Origin: Rhodobacteraceae bacterium M385
Lineage (GTDB): Bacteria; Pseudomonadota; Alphaproteobacteria; Rhodobacterales; Rhodobacteraceae
DNA length: 64,000 nucleotides
Assembly (NCBI GenBank): GCA_025141835.1
Contig: CP081102.1
Coordinates: 3,748,894 to 3,812,893 of the forward strand
Direction of reading: 5' to 3'
Below the pieces are notes generated by a model that did not search any database, was not told the origin of the DNA, and worked only from the letters and a program-made list of their open reading frames with translations. Numbering within the stretch: position 1 is the stretch's first letter; every line of letters begins with the position of its first letter. Shown here in pieces: positions 8,828 through 19,282 of the stretch. Position numbers and translations under genes: made by a program.

Positions 8828-9268
8828 TGCGGGATGGGCGGCCATTGGGATGGCACCGCCGGCTTAGTTCGTCAGCCTATGCCTTGCATGTCGAGATGAG
8901 AATGCAGGTTGGCCGCGCTTAAAATCATTTATTCGCAGATACTTACGTTCCTTTCGCCGCAGAACTCCGGGGCCGTGGGGCAGCTTTGGCTGCCCGCAAG
9001 CCAAATACCTCTGACCGTACAAACGCCTCCACACGCTTTTCGCGATGCTAGGCTTCTCCGCCACACAAGTGCCGCAATTTCTCCCAACCGACGCCCCGTT
9101 GGACCTTCATATCCGGTCTTGTAGCTGCAGAGGCTTCCCTCGGTGCCGTGCATTAATGCCCCCACCCAGTGCGCGATGCCGAGGCCCTCTGCAGCCACAT
9201 CCTCCCTCCGTTGAAAACGACCCCTTGCCCCCCACGCCTGTCGGCTTAGGGTTCAGGCATTCAACAAC
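8828..9268. other. 441-bp intergenic region with a strong stem-loop
   Basis: No protein gene is supported here: the small open frames lack ribosome binding sites and domains. The region includes an AT-richer patch around 8925-8950 and the long stem-loop annotated separately at 9124-9195. It could hold the promoter of the gamma-glutamyltransferase gene or a small RNA. Confidence 0.5.
9124..9195. other. Long stem-loop, possible small RNA or regulatory hairpin
   Basis: A 10-bp perfect outer stem (GCTGCAGAGG at 9124-9133 with CCTCTGCAGC at 9186-9195) encloses a second 6-bp stem (CCTCGG at 9138-9143 with CCGAGG at 9179-9184). The result is a folded element of about 72 nt. No U-run follows it. It lies about 75 bp upstream of the gamma-glutamyltransferase start. 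Its function is unknown. Confidence 0.5.
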
Positions 9269-10849
9269 ATGAGGGCCAAGATGCGCGACTTTCACCAACC
9301 TGGACGATCTGCCGTTTTCGCCGAGCAAGGCATGTGTGCCACGTCGCACCCCCTTGCCGCGCAAGCCGCGGTTTCCGTTCTGCAACAAGGCGGTAATGCT
9401 GTTGATGCCGCGATTGCGGGCGCGGTGCTGCTTGGCATTTGCGAACCGCAAAGCACCGGCATCGGCGGTGATATGTTCGCCTTGGTGGCACAACCGGACG
9501 GAGAGATCATTGGCCTCAACGGCTCGGGTCGTGCGCCTGCCGGGCTGGATGCAGACGCTATCCGCGCCCATCACGACACTATGCCGCTCTATGACGTCAG
9601 CGCCGTCACCATCCCCGGCGCGGTGGATGGGTTCTGCCGCCTTCACGCGGACCACGGGCAACTCCCTTTGGCCGACGTTCTTGCCCCTGCCATCCATTAT
9701 GCAGACGCCGGCGTGCCGATTGCCCCGCGCGTGGCCCTTGATTACGCGACCTCGGGCGAGGTGTTGCAGGGCGCGGGTCGCAAGCATTTTCTGCAAGACG
9801 ACAAACCCCTGCCGGTGGGCGCTCGGTTCAAGGCCCCCGGTCAGGCCGAGGTGTTGCGCCGGATCGCGGCTGAGGGGCGCGCCGGATTTTATGCGGGCGA
9901 GGTGCTGGACGACATGCTGAGCAGCCTAAAGGCGCTTGGTGGCACCCACACGGCCGAAGATTTCGCCAACACCGCTTGCGAATATGTCACCCCGCTACGC
10001 TCCACCTACCGCGATGCGGAACTGATCGAACTGCCGCCAAACGGCCAAGGCGCTGCGGCGATGCTGATCCTGAACATGCTGGAAACCTTCTCGCCGCAAG
10101 ATGACCCCTTCGGCGCGCAACGGGCGCATCTGGAAGCGGAAGCCACGAAACTCGGCTACGACGCCCGCGACAGATTTCTGGCCGATCCCGATCACGTCAC
10201 TAAGCTGGACCACATGCTGTCCAAAGACACCGCCATGAGCCTTGCCGCGATGATCGACCCCGATGAGGCGATGGAAGACCCCCGCACTGCCTCGGACAAT
10301 ATCCACAAGGACACGGTCTATATCACTGTCGTCGATAAGGACCGCCGCGCCGTGAGCCTGATTTATTCGGTGTTCCATTCCTTCGGGTCGGGCTTTGCCT
10401 CGGACAAGTTCGGCATTCTGTTCCAAAACCGGGGCGGCGGTTTCACCCTGGAGAAGGGCCACCCGAATGAGGCCGGGCCGGGCAAACGCCCCATGCACAC
10501 GATCATTCCCGGCATGTTGAAGCTGGCCGACGGGTCATTGATGCCGTTCGGCGTCATGGGCGGCGCGTGGCAATCCACGGGCCACGCGCGATTTGTGTCC
10601 AATGTGGTGGACTACGGGATGAGCCCGCAAGCGGCCATCGACGCCCCCCGCGCCTTTGCCGAAGCCGGAGAGGTCAAGGTAGAACGCGGCTATAGCCCCG
10701 AGATGCGCAGCGTGATGGAGGGCAAAGGCCACAAGCTGATGACGCCTGTACAACCTATCGGCGGGGCGCAGGCGATCCGTATTCATCCAGATGGTTTGCT
10801 GGAAGGCGGCTCGGACCCGCGCAAGGACGGCATCGCGCTGGGGTATTAA
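9269..10849 (+). CDS. ggt: Gamma-glutamyltransferase family protein
   Basis: This is a 526-residue N-terminal nucleophile hydrolase. The predicted autocleavage and catalytic threonine is T349 in KDTVYITVVDKDRRAVS, giving a large subunit of about 348 and a small subunit of about 178 residues. The family transfers or hydrolyses gamma-glutamyl groups such as that of glutathione. No signal peptide is visible (MRAKMRDFHQPGRS), unlike the classical periplasmic enzyme, so it may be a cytoplasmic amidohydrolase-like GGT. The residue after the nucleophile is Val-Tyr rather than the classical Thr-His, so substrate choice is uncertain. Confidence 0.85.
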   Translation: MRAKMRDFHQPGRSAVFAEQGMCATSHPLAAQAAVSVLQQGGNAVDAAIAGAVLLGICEPQSTGIGGDMFALVAQPDGEIIGLNGSGRAPAGLDADAIRAHHDTMPLYDVSAVTIPGAVDGFCRLHADHGQLPLADVLAPAIHYADAGVPIAPRVALDYATSGEVLQGAGRKHFLQDDKPLPVGARFKAPGQAEVLRRIAAEGRAGFYAGEVLDDMLSSLKALGGTHTAEDFANTACEYVTPLRSTYRDAELIELPPNGQGAAAMLILNMLETFSPQDDPFGAQRAHLEAEATKLGYDARDRFLADPDHVTKLDHMLSKDTAMSLAAMIDPDEAMEDPRTASDNIHKDTVYITVVDKDRRAVSLIYSVFHSFGSGFASDKFGILFQNRGGGFTLEKGHPNEAGPGKRPMHTIIPGMLKLADGSLMPFGVMGGAWQSTGHARFVSNVVDYGMSPQAAIDAPRAFAEAGEVKVERGYSPEMRSVMEGKGHKLMTPVQPIGGAQAIRIHPDGLLEGGSDPRKDGIALGY

Positions 10850-10866
10850 GCGCCCTGTCGGATTGG

Positions 10867-10896
10867 CCGTAGGGCGGGGATCACCCGGCCCTACGG
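10867..10896. repeat. Dispersed GTAGGGCGGG hairpin, copy B
   Basis: The stem pairs CCGTAGGGC (10867-10875) with GCCCTACGG (10888-10896), with three further inner G-C pairs after one mismatch and an ATCA loop. It lies between two convergent genes (ggt and the penicillin-binding protein). It shares the GTAGGGCGGG core with hairpins at 2986-3007 and 35648-35672. Confidence 0.6.
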
Positions 10897-10916
10897 TAAA
10901 GCGTCGCTATGCTGCG

Positions 10917-13208
10917 TTACTGACGCGGGCCGAACAGTCGGTTCAGCACGTTATTCACGGCATCCCCAATGTTGCCCTGCCCTTGGCCTTGGCCACCGCC
11001 AATCGGCACCCGCGTGCCTTGCGGCGTGATCGGGCCACGGATCACACCATCGGCGTCGGTGCTTAGCACCTCCCCGGTATTGGGGTTGATCGGGACCTGC
11101 TGACCATTGGCATCGACGAAAATGTCGGGTTGATCGGTCCGGGCCTCGGCAATGGGGTCGATCATCGGCAGGGGCCGCACCGGCAAATCCTCGTGAATTT
11201 GCTCCATCGCTTGCCGCCAGATTTCCGCCGGAAGGCCACCGCCGGTCACGCCGGACAGCGGGCGGTTATCGTCGTAACCCATCCAGACACCCGCCACATA
11301 ATCCGCCGAGAAGCCCACAAACCACGCATCCCGGGCGCTGTTGGTGGTGCCGGTTTTACCCGCCACAGGCCGATCCGGCAGCGCCGCACGTCGGCCCGAG
11401 CCGTCGGCCACGACACGGCTCATCATATAGGTCAGTTGCCGGGCCGAGGATTCCGAGATTACACGCTCACGAATACCTGTTTCCTGCTCGAACATTGGCT
11501 CGTTCTCGCCCATCAGGCGCAATTCCGTCATGCCGTAGGGCCGCACGGCGGAACCGCCGTTCAGGATGCCGGCATAAGCGCCCGTCATCTCGATCAAGGT
11601 GGATTCGGACGCGCCAAGTGCCAAGGCGGGGCCTGCGGCAAGGTCGCTTTCGATGCCGAAATCGCTCGCCACCTGCCGCACAAGATCACGGCCAACTTCT
11701 TCGGACAGACGCACGGCGGCGGTGTTGAGGGAGCTTTGCAAAGCCTCCGTCAGCGTCACCATACCGTAGAACTGCCGGGTGTAGTTCTCGGGGCAATATT
11801 GCCCCGATCCCGGCACGTTCAGGCATAATTCCGCATCAAGGATCATGTCGTCAAAACGCCAGCCCAGATCTAGGGCGGTGGCGTAAACGAAGGGCTTGAA
11901 CGCACTGCCTGGTTGCCGAACGGCTTGCACTGCCCGGTTGAACATGCCGCCGCCGGAAAGCTCGCGTCCGCCGACCATGGCCCGCACCGCGCCGTCGGCG
12001 CTCATCACCACAATCGCGGCTTCAGCTTCCGAGCCTTCGCGTACTTGGTTGGCAAAGACGTTCTGGATCGAGGCTTCTGCCGCCGCCTGAATGGCGGGGT
12101 CGAAGGTGGTGCGGATGATGACATCTTCCGTGGTGTCGACACCTAGGAAGTCTGGAATTTCGCCCATGATCCAATCGGCGAAGTAGCCGCCCGTGTCTTG
12201 GTTCGCCGCCGCCGACAGGGTCGCGGGGTTGGCGCGCGCGCGGTCGGCGCTTGCGGGGCTCAGGTAGCCTTCGCGCTCCATCAGGTTCAGCACCACATTG
12301 GCCCGTTCCTGGCTACGCTCAAGGTTGCGGGTTGGGGCAAACCGGGACGGGGCGGCCAGAAGGCCCGCCAACATCGCGGATTGCTGCGGGTTCACCTCGG
12401 TCGAGGAAATACCGAAATAGCGTTGCGACGCGGCCTCAAACCCGCGCGAACCTGCCCCAAGATAGGCACGGTTCATATAGAGCGACAGGATTTCCGCCTT
12501 GGAGTACCGCAGCTCCAGCGCAAGGCTATAGGGCACCTCTTGGATCTTGCGCCACAGGGTTGTGCGTCGGCAATCGGCCTCATACTCGGCCTCTGTCTCA
12601 AATTCTTCGGGGTCATAGCCGTGACCAAGGCACAGAAGTTTCGCGACCTGCTGCGTGATGGTAGAGCCGCCATGCCCCGATAGCGGCCCCCGCCCCTCGC
12701 GAAGGTTAATGCGAATGGCCGAGGCGATGCCGCGCGGCGAGACACCCAGATGCCGGAAGAAACGCCGATCCTCTGTGGCGACCACAGCGTTCACCAGATG
12801 AAGCGAGGTGTCTGTAGGCGCAATCGCCCCGCCAAATTGCTCTCCACGCCAAGCAAAGGTTTCGCCATAGCGGTCCAGCAAGGTCACCGATCCCCGTTGG
12901 CGGGCGTCTTGCAGCGCGCCAACGTCCTCGGGCAGTTGCGTATAGTAGTAGCCCGTCGCGATAGCCAGGATCAGGCCCACCACAACCGCGCTGCGCCAGA
13001 TCACGCTCCAGATCAGGCGGAAGATGAAACGGATGACACGGGCAAAGAAGCCCAGAACACCGCCGCGTTGGGGCGATTTGCGACGCGGTGCAGCACGTTT
13101 GCGCGGCTTTCGCGGGCCGCCACTGCCTCCGCCGCCGCTTTTACGCTTCGGAGTTGCACTCGCACGTCGGTCGGCCACCAGCCGCCTGCCATTGCCAGAA
13201 GGGCTCAT
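10917..13208 (-). CDS. Class A penicillin-binding protein (PBP1A type)
   Basis: This 763-residue bifunctional enzyme polymerises glycan strands and crosslinks peptides in the periplasm. A basic Gly/Arg/Lys-rich cytoplasmic tail (about 1-55) precedes a transmembrane anchor (about 60-88). The GT51 glycosyltransferase domain includes ATEDRRFFRHLG and GGSTITQQ. The transpeptidase has the SxxK motif in GSAFKPF, SxN in SSLN, and KTGTT. A Gly/Gln linker near the C-terminus is low complexity. It stands alone, convergent with ggt. The exact subclass (1A versus 1C) is not settled by the sequence alone. Confidence 0.93.
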   Translation of the reverse strand: MSPSGNGRRLVADRRASATPKRKSGGGGSGGPRKPRKRAAPRRKSPQRGGVLGFFARVIRFIFRLIWSVIWRSAVVVGLILAIATGYYYTQLPEDVGALQDARQRGSVTLLDRYGETFAWRGEQFGGAIAPTDTSLHLVNAVVATEDRRFFRHLGVSPRGIASAIRINLREGRGPLSGHGGSTITQQVAKLLCLGHGYDPEEFETEAEYEADCRRTTLWRKIQEVPYSLALELRYSKAEILSLYMNRAYLGAGSRGFEAASQRYFGISSTEVNPQQSAMLAGLLAAPSRFAPTRNLERSQERANVVLNLMEREGYLSPASADRARANPATLSAAANQDTGGYFADWIMGEIPDFLGVDTTEDVIIRTTFDPAIQAAAEASIQNVFANQVREGSEAEAAIVVMSADGAVRAMVGGRELSGGGMFNRAVQAVRQPGSAFKPFVYATALDLGWRFDDMILDAELCLNVPGSGQYCPENYTRQFYGMVTLTEALQSSLNTAAVRLSEEVGRDLVRQVASDFGIESDLAAGPALALGASESTLIEMTGAYAGILNGGSAVRPYGMTELRLMGENEPMFEQETGIRERVISESSARQLTYMMSRVVADGSGRRAALPDRPVAGKTGTTNSARDAWFVGFSADYVAGVWMGYDDNRPLSGVTGGGLPAEIWRQAMEQIHEDLPVRPLPMIDPIAEARTDQPDIFVDANGQQVPINPNTGEVLSTDADGVIRGPITPQGTRVPIGGGQGQGQGNIGDAVNNVLNRLFGPRQ

Positions 13209-13515
13209 ATTACTCTTGCCTCGTATCGGGGGCCCGATTGTCGCTTTCGCTGGGGCCTACCTCATTTAGCCACCAAGATAGTCAAATTCTCGGGGAAAGC
13301 GAAGGGGTGGCGGAACCCTGCCTGTTATTGCAGCGCACAAAAATAGGGCATTTCCGCAGAAATGAGCAAAAAAAATGCAAAACACACGCTCAGCCCCCCT
13401 TTGGAGGCCCCCGATTCATTGCCCTCAAAGGGTCATACGCCCTGTCTTACCCCCATAAGCGCTTCACTTCCGGGGGCGTGAGGGACAGTCAACAACCGTA
13501 AAGGGGTGACAGATA
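13209..13515. other. Intergenic region between PBP and glnK
   Basis: This 307-bp divergent spacer must contain the promoters for the penicillin-binding protein (minus) and glnK-amtB (plus). It includes an A-rich tract near 13362-13383. I looked for an NtrC site or a sigma-54 -24/-12 element before glnK and did not find a convincing match. The glnK ribosome binding site is AAGGGG at 13501-13506. Confidence 0.5.
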
Positions 13516-13854
13516 GTGAAACTCATCATTGCAGCAATCAAGCCGTTCAAGCTGGAGGAGGTCCGCGAAGCACTGACCGCCATCGGCGTGCGCGGCATGA
13601 TGGTGACAGAGATCAAGGGCTTCGGCTCTCAATCCGGCCACACCGAAATTTATCGCGGCGCGGAATACGCCGTGAACTTCGTTCCAAAGGTGAAGCTAGA
13701 GATCGTCGTTGCGGCCTCCATGGCCGACCAAGTTGTGGAAACGATCCAGTCCACCGCCAAGACCGACAAGATCGGCGACGGCAAAATCTTCGTGCTCGAC
13801 GTTCAGAGTGCCGTGCGTGTGCGCACCGGCGAAACCAACGACGACGCACTGTAA
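13516..13854 (+). CDS. glnK: P-II nitrogen regulatory protein
   Basis: This is a 112-residue PII protein. The uridylylation tyrosine Y51 is in RGAEYAVNF within the T-loop, and the B-loop GDGKIFV and C-terminal RTGE are intact. PII senses glutamine, 2-oxoglutarate and ATP/ADP. When encoded directly upstream of amtB it normally blocks the ammonium channel at high nitrogen. It uses a GTG start supported by the PII N-terminus MKLIIAAIKPFK and by the upstream AAGGGGTG. Linkage to amtB marks it as glnK rather than glnB. Confidence 0.95.
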   Translation: MKLIIAAIKPFKLEEVREALTAIGVRGMMVTEIKGFGSQSGHTEIYRGAEYAVNFVPKVKLEIVVAASMADQVVETIQSTAKTDKIGDGKIFVLDVQSAVRVRTGETNDDAL

Positions 13855-13881
13855 GTGCTGACGGGTAAGGGAACCAAACCT

Positions 13882-15189
<1,308 letters not shown>

Positions 15190-15220
15190 TACGCCTCCTA
15201 CTCCTCCCTGTGAAAACGAA

Positions 15221-15247
15221 AAGGGCGCCCCAATCGGGCGCCCTTTT
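15221..15247 (+). terminator. Rho-independent terminator after amtB
   Basis: A GC-rich stem (AAGGGCGCCC / GGGCGCCCTT) closes a short AATC-like loop and is followed by a T-run. It begins 31 bp after the amtB stop codon. Confidence 0.9.
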
Positions 15248-15307
15248 TATGTGTGTGTAAGGCGGTTGAACGGCGGGCCGGATAGCCGCGCCGCGCCGCA
15301 AGCCCCC

Positions 15308-15940
15308 CTAGCTGGCCGCGTCGATGAAGCAGGCGGTACGCTCGGCCATCTCGGCGGGGGTCACGTCCCGGTTGAAGAACTCCACAAAGCCGGTGTCGGG
15401 CATCATCAAGTAGGTGAAGGCCGTGTGATCCACCAAGTAGTAGGGATCGGTGCCGTCATCGTGGACCTGATAATACACCCGGTACGCGCTGGCGGCTGCG
15501 TGGGTCTGCTCGGTTGTGCCGGTCAGGCCCAACATGCGCGGGTGGACGTTTTCGGTGAAGGCGGCCATCACTTCGGGCGTGTCACGGCCGGGATCGACGG
15601 TCACGAAGGTGGGCAGGACGCTGTAGCCGCCCTCTTCCAGGATATCGACGGCCTCGGCGTTGCGCACCGTGTCGAGGGGGCAGACATCAGGGCAGAAGGT
15701 ATAGCCGAAATACATCAGCGTAGGCTCGGTGATGACATCGGCGTCCGTCACCGTTTCCCCGGCCTCTGTCACCAGTTCAAACGGGCCACCAATGGTGCCG
15801 CCGCCACCTGCCACAACCCCTTCACGGCACTGCGCGAATTGGTCGTCGTCTCCGGCCTTCGCCACAAAAATGGCAACGCCGGTTCCAGCCATCAGCACGC
15901 CGATCAGCGCGGCAGAGGCGAGGGCAAAATTCCGTGTCAT
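15308..15940 (-). CDS. senC: SCO1/SenC family copper chaperone (PrrC-like)
   Basis: This 210-residue protein has an N-terminal membrane anchor (about 5-29) and a periplasmic thioredoxin-like domain. The copper-binding CxxxC is in FGYTFCPDVCP, and a distal histidine lies in VDHTAFTYL. The family helps assemble the CuA or CuB centre of cytochrome oxidase; in Rhodobacter the homologue SenC/PrrC is linked to the RegB/RegA redox system. It is divergent from regB here. ATG at 15940 is chosen because GAGG lies 9 nt upstream; an in-frame ATG at 15970 is possible. Confidence 0.92.
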   Translation of the reverse strand: MTRNFALASAALIGVLMAGTGVAIFVAKAGDDDQFAQCREGVVAGGGGTIGGPFELVTEAGETVTDADVITEPTLMYFGYTFCPDVCPLDTVRNAEAVDILEEGGYSVLPTFVTVDPGRDTPEVMAAFTENVHPRMLGLTGTTEQTHAAASAYRVYYQVHDDGTDPYYLVDHTAFTYLMMPDTGFVEFFNRDVTPAEMAERTACFIDAAS

Positions 15941-16040
15941 ATCAAAAAGCCTCGTCCAAGAAGAAGTCATCGCGTTGATTACCTAGCCAGACGCGCCTAA
16001 CAATTCACAAGCGCGTAGATGTGACAGGATGCCCTGCCCA

Positions 16041-17465
16041 ATGGCGATAAGTGAGCCCGTATTAGACCCCGCCTTGCGGTTGGTCCAGCAAGACAGCCGC
16101 GTCGATTGGGTACGCCTGCGCACGCTGTTGGTTTTGCGCTGGCTGGCGATTTTGGGGCAGACCGTGGCCGTGGTGACGGCGGCGTTCTATCTGGGCCTGA
16201 GGGTGGAGCTTGGCCTGTGCTTTCTAGCCATCGGGGCCAGCGTCGCATCGAACCTTGTGGCGATGTATGTGTTCCCCGAAAATCAGCGCCTCAGCGACCG
16301 GGACGCGATGCTGACGCTGCTGTTTGACTTGGCACAACTGTCGTTCCTGTTGTTCCTGACGGGCGGGCTGAACAACCCGTTCTCGTTGCTGATCCTTGCG
16401 CCCGTCACGATCTCGGCCACGGCGCTGACCATGCGCTCTACGGTGATCTTGGGGCTTCTGGCGATCTTCCTCATCACCTGCCTCGCCCTGTGGCATTTGC
16501 CGCTGGTCAGCCTGACCGGAGAGGTCTTGGTGCTGCCCGGCCTGTTCACCGTCGGGTTCTGGGTGTCACTGGTGATCGGCATCTTGTTCCTGTCCGCCTA
16601 TGCCCGCCGCGTCGCCTCGGAAACCCACCGGATGAGCCAAGCGCTGTTGGCGACGCAAATGGCGCTGGCACGGGAACAGAAGTTGACGGACCTTGGCGGC
16701 GTTGTGGCAGCGGCGGCCCATGAATTGGGCACGCCCTTGGCGACGATCAAACTGACAGCAACCGAGTTGATGGACGACCTGCAAGATCAGCCCCTTCTGG
16801 CCGAAGACGTGGCGTTGATCCGCGATCAAACGGATCGGTGCCGCGATATCCTGCGCTCTATGGGGCGGGCGGGGAAAGACGATATCCACATGCGGCGCGC
16901 GCCCCTGGAAGCCGTGTTGCAAGAAGCCGCAGAACCCCACTCCGATCGTGGGATTGCGCTGCATTTCGACGTCGATCCCGTGGGCGACATCGACGATTCC
17001 ACCCCCGCGCCACAGCCGCAAATCTGGCGCAAGCCCGAGGTGATCCACGGCCTGCGCAATCTTGTGCAGAACGCAGTGGATTTCGCGGAAGAACAGGTCT
17101 GGATCGAGGCCGATTGGGATGAAAACTGCCTGATGGTCACGATCACCGACGATGGCCCCGGCTTCCCCCCTGACCTGCTTGGCCGCTTGGGCGATCCGTT
17201 CCTGCGGCGGCGCGACCGCGCCCATCAAGATCTGCGTCCCGGCTATCAGGGGATGGGTCTGGGGCTTTTCATTGCGAAAACGCTTCTGGAACGCTCGGGC
17301 GCGGGTGTGCGCTTCATCAATGCGGCGGACCCGTTTTTGACCTCGGACGACACGAAGGGCCGCTCGGGCGCGCGGGTTCAGGTCACATGGCCCAATGCCA
17401 CAATTCTTGCCGAGAGCGCTCAGGCAAGCGGCGCATTGGGCCCCAACATGCCCATAATAGACTGA
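16041..17465 (+). CDS. regB: Redox-sensing histidine kinase RegB/PrrB/ActS
   Basis: This 474-residue sensor has six membrane segments in the first half, followed by HisKA and HATPase domains. The quinone-sensing motif GGLNNPF is at about 108-114, the phospho-accepting histidine is H227 (AAHELGTPLATIKL), and the redox-active cysteine is C267 (DQTDRCRDIL). These positions nearly match H225 and C265 of R. capsulatus RegB. It controls photosynthesis, respiration, nitrogen and carbon fixation genes through RegA in relatives. An in-frame ATG at 16029 is possible, but AGGA at 16026-16029 favours 16041. The cognate regA lies at 28295. Confidence 0.93.
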   Translation: MAISEPVLDPALRLVQQDSRVDWVRLRTLLVLRWLAILGQTVAVVTAAFYLGLRVELGLCFLAIGASVASNLVAMYVFPENQRLSDRDAMLTLLFDLAQLSFLLFLTGGLNNPFSLLILAPVTISATALTMRSTVILGLLAIFLITCLALWHLPLVSLTGEVLVLPGLFTVGFWVSLVIGILFLSAYARRVASETHRMSQALLATQMALAREQKLTDLGGVVAAAAHELGTPLATIKLTATELMDDLQDQPLLAEDVALIRDQTDRCRDILRSMGRAGKDDIHMRRAPLEAVLQEAAEPHSDRGIALHFDVDPVGDIDDSTPAPQPQIWRKPEVIHGLRNLVQNAVDFAEEQVWIEADWDENCLMVTITDDGPGFPPDLLGRLGDPFLRRRDRAHQDLRPGYQGMGLGLFIAKTLLERSGAGVRFINAADPFLTSDDTKGRSGARVQVTWPNATILAESAQASGALGPNMPIID

Positions 17466-17582
17466 GATATAAGGACATTGTTTCCATTTTTGAAACGACG
17501 CACCTAATCCGCCGTTCAGCAATTAACTTGCCATTAACCGTTTTGCGCCAAGCTACCCCTCGGGGGAAAGAACGGGGTACCT

Positions 17583-19238
17583 GTGTTGGACAACGCGACA
17601 ACTCTTATTTTTATAGTGATTACCTTTGCCACTGCCGCCATGGCCGTGGCGCTAACGACCCGACTTTTGGCCAGACATGGGCGCACACCTGCGCCGGATG
17701 GGGTGTCTCAAGGTGCGGCTATCGGCACCGATGTGCAGCGCCGTTATCGGTTTCGGGAAGGCTACTTGCTGTCCGATGTGGACGCCGACGATGCCTTTCT
17801 TGAGGCAGGCATTGATCGCACCGTCGCCTACAAACGGCTTGTCGCGGCGCTTTTGCCCCTGAGCCCGGACCTGAAATCTCATCTCTCAGCTTTGCACGAT
17901 CGCAGTGATTCCTTCCTGATCGACGGGCGCATTGGCAATGATGCCGTGTTGATCGGCGGCCGGATGGAGGAAGACGACGTTATCACCCTCTCAATCGGTC
18001 CCGCCGATGAGAAGGAGGGGCGCCAAACGGTTGAAGCTGCCACGCTGCATGCCCTCAAGTCCGAGCTCTCAGACCTGCGCGCGGCCCTCGACACCGGGGT
18101 TGTCCCGATGTGGAAAGAGGATGAAAGCGCCCGTGTCACTTGGGCAAACGCGCCGTATTTCGACTTGGTCGAACGGCTCCGCGATGGGGAGGCTCCGGGT
18201 TGGCCATTGCCCCGCGTCTTTGCTTCGGAGTTGGATGCAAACCCGACAGAGGGCACCGTTCGGCGGTGCAAGATCGCCATGCCGGACCGGGATGAACCAA
18301 CCTGGTACGAGGTGAGCCGTGATCTTTTGCCCGGCGGCGCAGCCCTTTTCACCGCGCAACCGGCCGACCGCCTTGTGCGGGCCGAAAGCAGCCTGCGTCA
18401 GTTCCTGCAAACCACCACCAAGACGTTCGCCGCCTTGCCCGTGGGCCTTGCCGTGTTTGACCGCAAACGTCAGCTTGTAACGTTCAATCCCGCGCTGGTG
18501 GCGCTGACTCAGGCGGGGGCCGAGTTTTTGTCGGCGCGGCCCGATCTGCGCTCATTCCTCGATCAACTGCGTGAGAAAAAGCGAATGCCCGAACCTCGCG
18601 ACTACCGCAGTTGGCGCGATGAGATTGCCCAGCTTGAAGAAGACGCGGAAAACGGCACCTACCGACAGTTGTGGGAACTTCCCGAAGGCAAAACCTTCCG
18701 CGTGATGGGGCGCCCGCACCCCGACGGCGCGATTGCTTTCATGTTTGAAGATATCAGCGCAGAGGTCACCCTGACCCGTCAATTCCGCGCCGATCTTGAG
18801 ATGTTTCAAGCTGTCCTTGATGCCATTCCCGCCGCGATTGCCGTGTTCCAAGCCGATGGCGCAATGATTGGCGCGAACGAGGGTTACGGCAGATTGTGGG
18901 GTCAAGACCCGCAAATCCTCGCGCAGATGCCACATCTGAACCAGGCCTGTCAGGAATGGGCCGATGGCTGCAAGCCCAGCTCGGTTTGGGGCGATATCCG
19001 GCAGTTTGTCGGCCACGAGGTAGAGCGCGCCCCTTGGGTGGAAGTGGTCGAGACAAAGGCCGGCATAAGGCTCGCGGTGCGCATGGCCCCCACGCGGGGC
19101 CGTGCCACGGTGGTCCAGTTTCTGCCCTTGGACGTCAGCCTGTCGGACCCATTGGCCGAGCTTGCCCCTGATACGGTCACCCCCCTTCTGGATGCTGCAA
19201 GGTCACAGGTTCCCGACGACACCAAACGCCGCGCGTAG
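17583..19238 (+). CDS. PAS domain protein, membrane-anchored, no kinase domain
   Basis: This 551-residue protein has one N-terminal membrane helix (about 6-28). Two or more PAS-like regions follow in the second half, around LPVGLAVFDRKRQLVTFNPAL and DAIPAAIAVFQADGAMIGAN. No histidine kinase, GGDEF or output domain is visible, so it may sense a ligand or redox state for a partner protein. It lies 117 bp after regB on the same strand and just before tsaE, so it may be co-transcribed with regB. The start is GTG at 17583. Its function is unknown. Confidence 0.75.
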   Translation: MLDNATTLIFIVITFATAAMAVALTTRLLARHGRTPAPDGVSQGAAIGTDVQRRYRFREGYLLSDVDADDAFLEAGIDRTVAYKRLVAALLPLSPDLKSHLSALHDRSDSFLIDGRIGNDAVLIGGRMEEDDVITLSIGPADEKEGRQTVEAATLHALKSELSDLRAALDTGVVPMWKEDESARVTWANAPYFDLVERLRDGEAPGWPLPRVFASELDANPTEGTVRRCKIAMPDRDEPTWYEVSRDLLPGGAALFTAQPADRLVRAESSLRQFLQTTTKTFAALPVGLAVFDRKRQLVTFNPALVALTQAGAEFLSARPDLRSFLDQLREKKRMPEPRDYRSWRDEIAQLEEDAENGTYRQLWELPEGKTFRVMGRPHPDGAIAFMFEDISAEVTLTRQFRADLEMFQAVLDAIPAAIAVFQADGAMIGANEGYGRLWGQDPQILAQMPHLNQACQEWADGCKPSSVWGDIRQFVGHEVERAPWVEVVETKAGIRLAVRMAPTRGRATVVQFLPLDVSLSDPLAELAPDTVTPLLDAARSQVPDDTKRRA

Positions 19239-19282
19239 AGTTTCGATTCAAATCCCCTGCGAACCGGTTTAGGTTGTGACCG

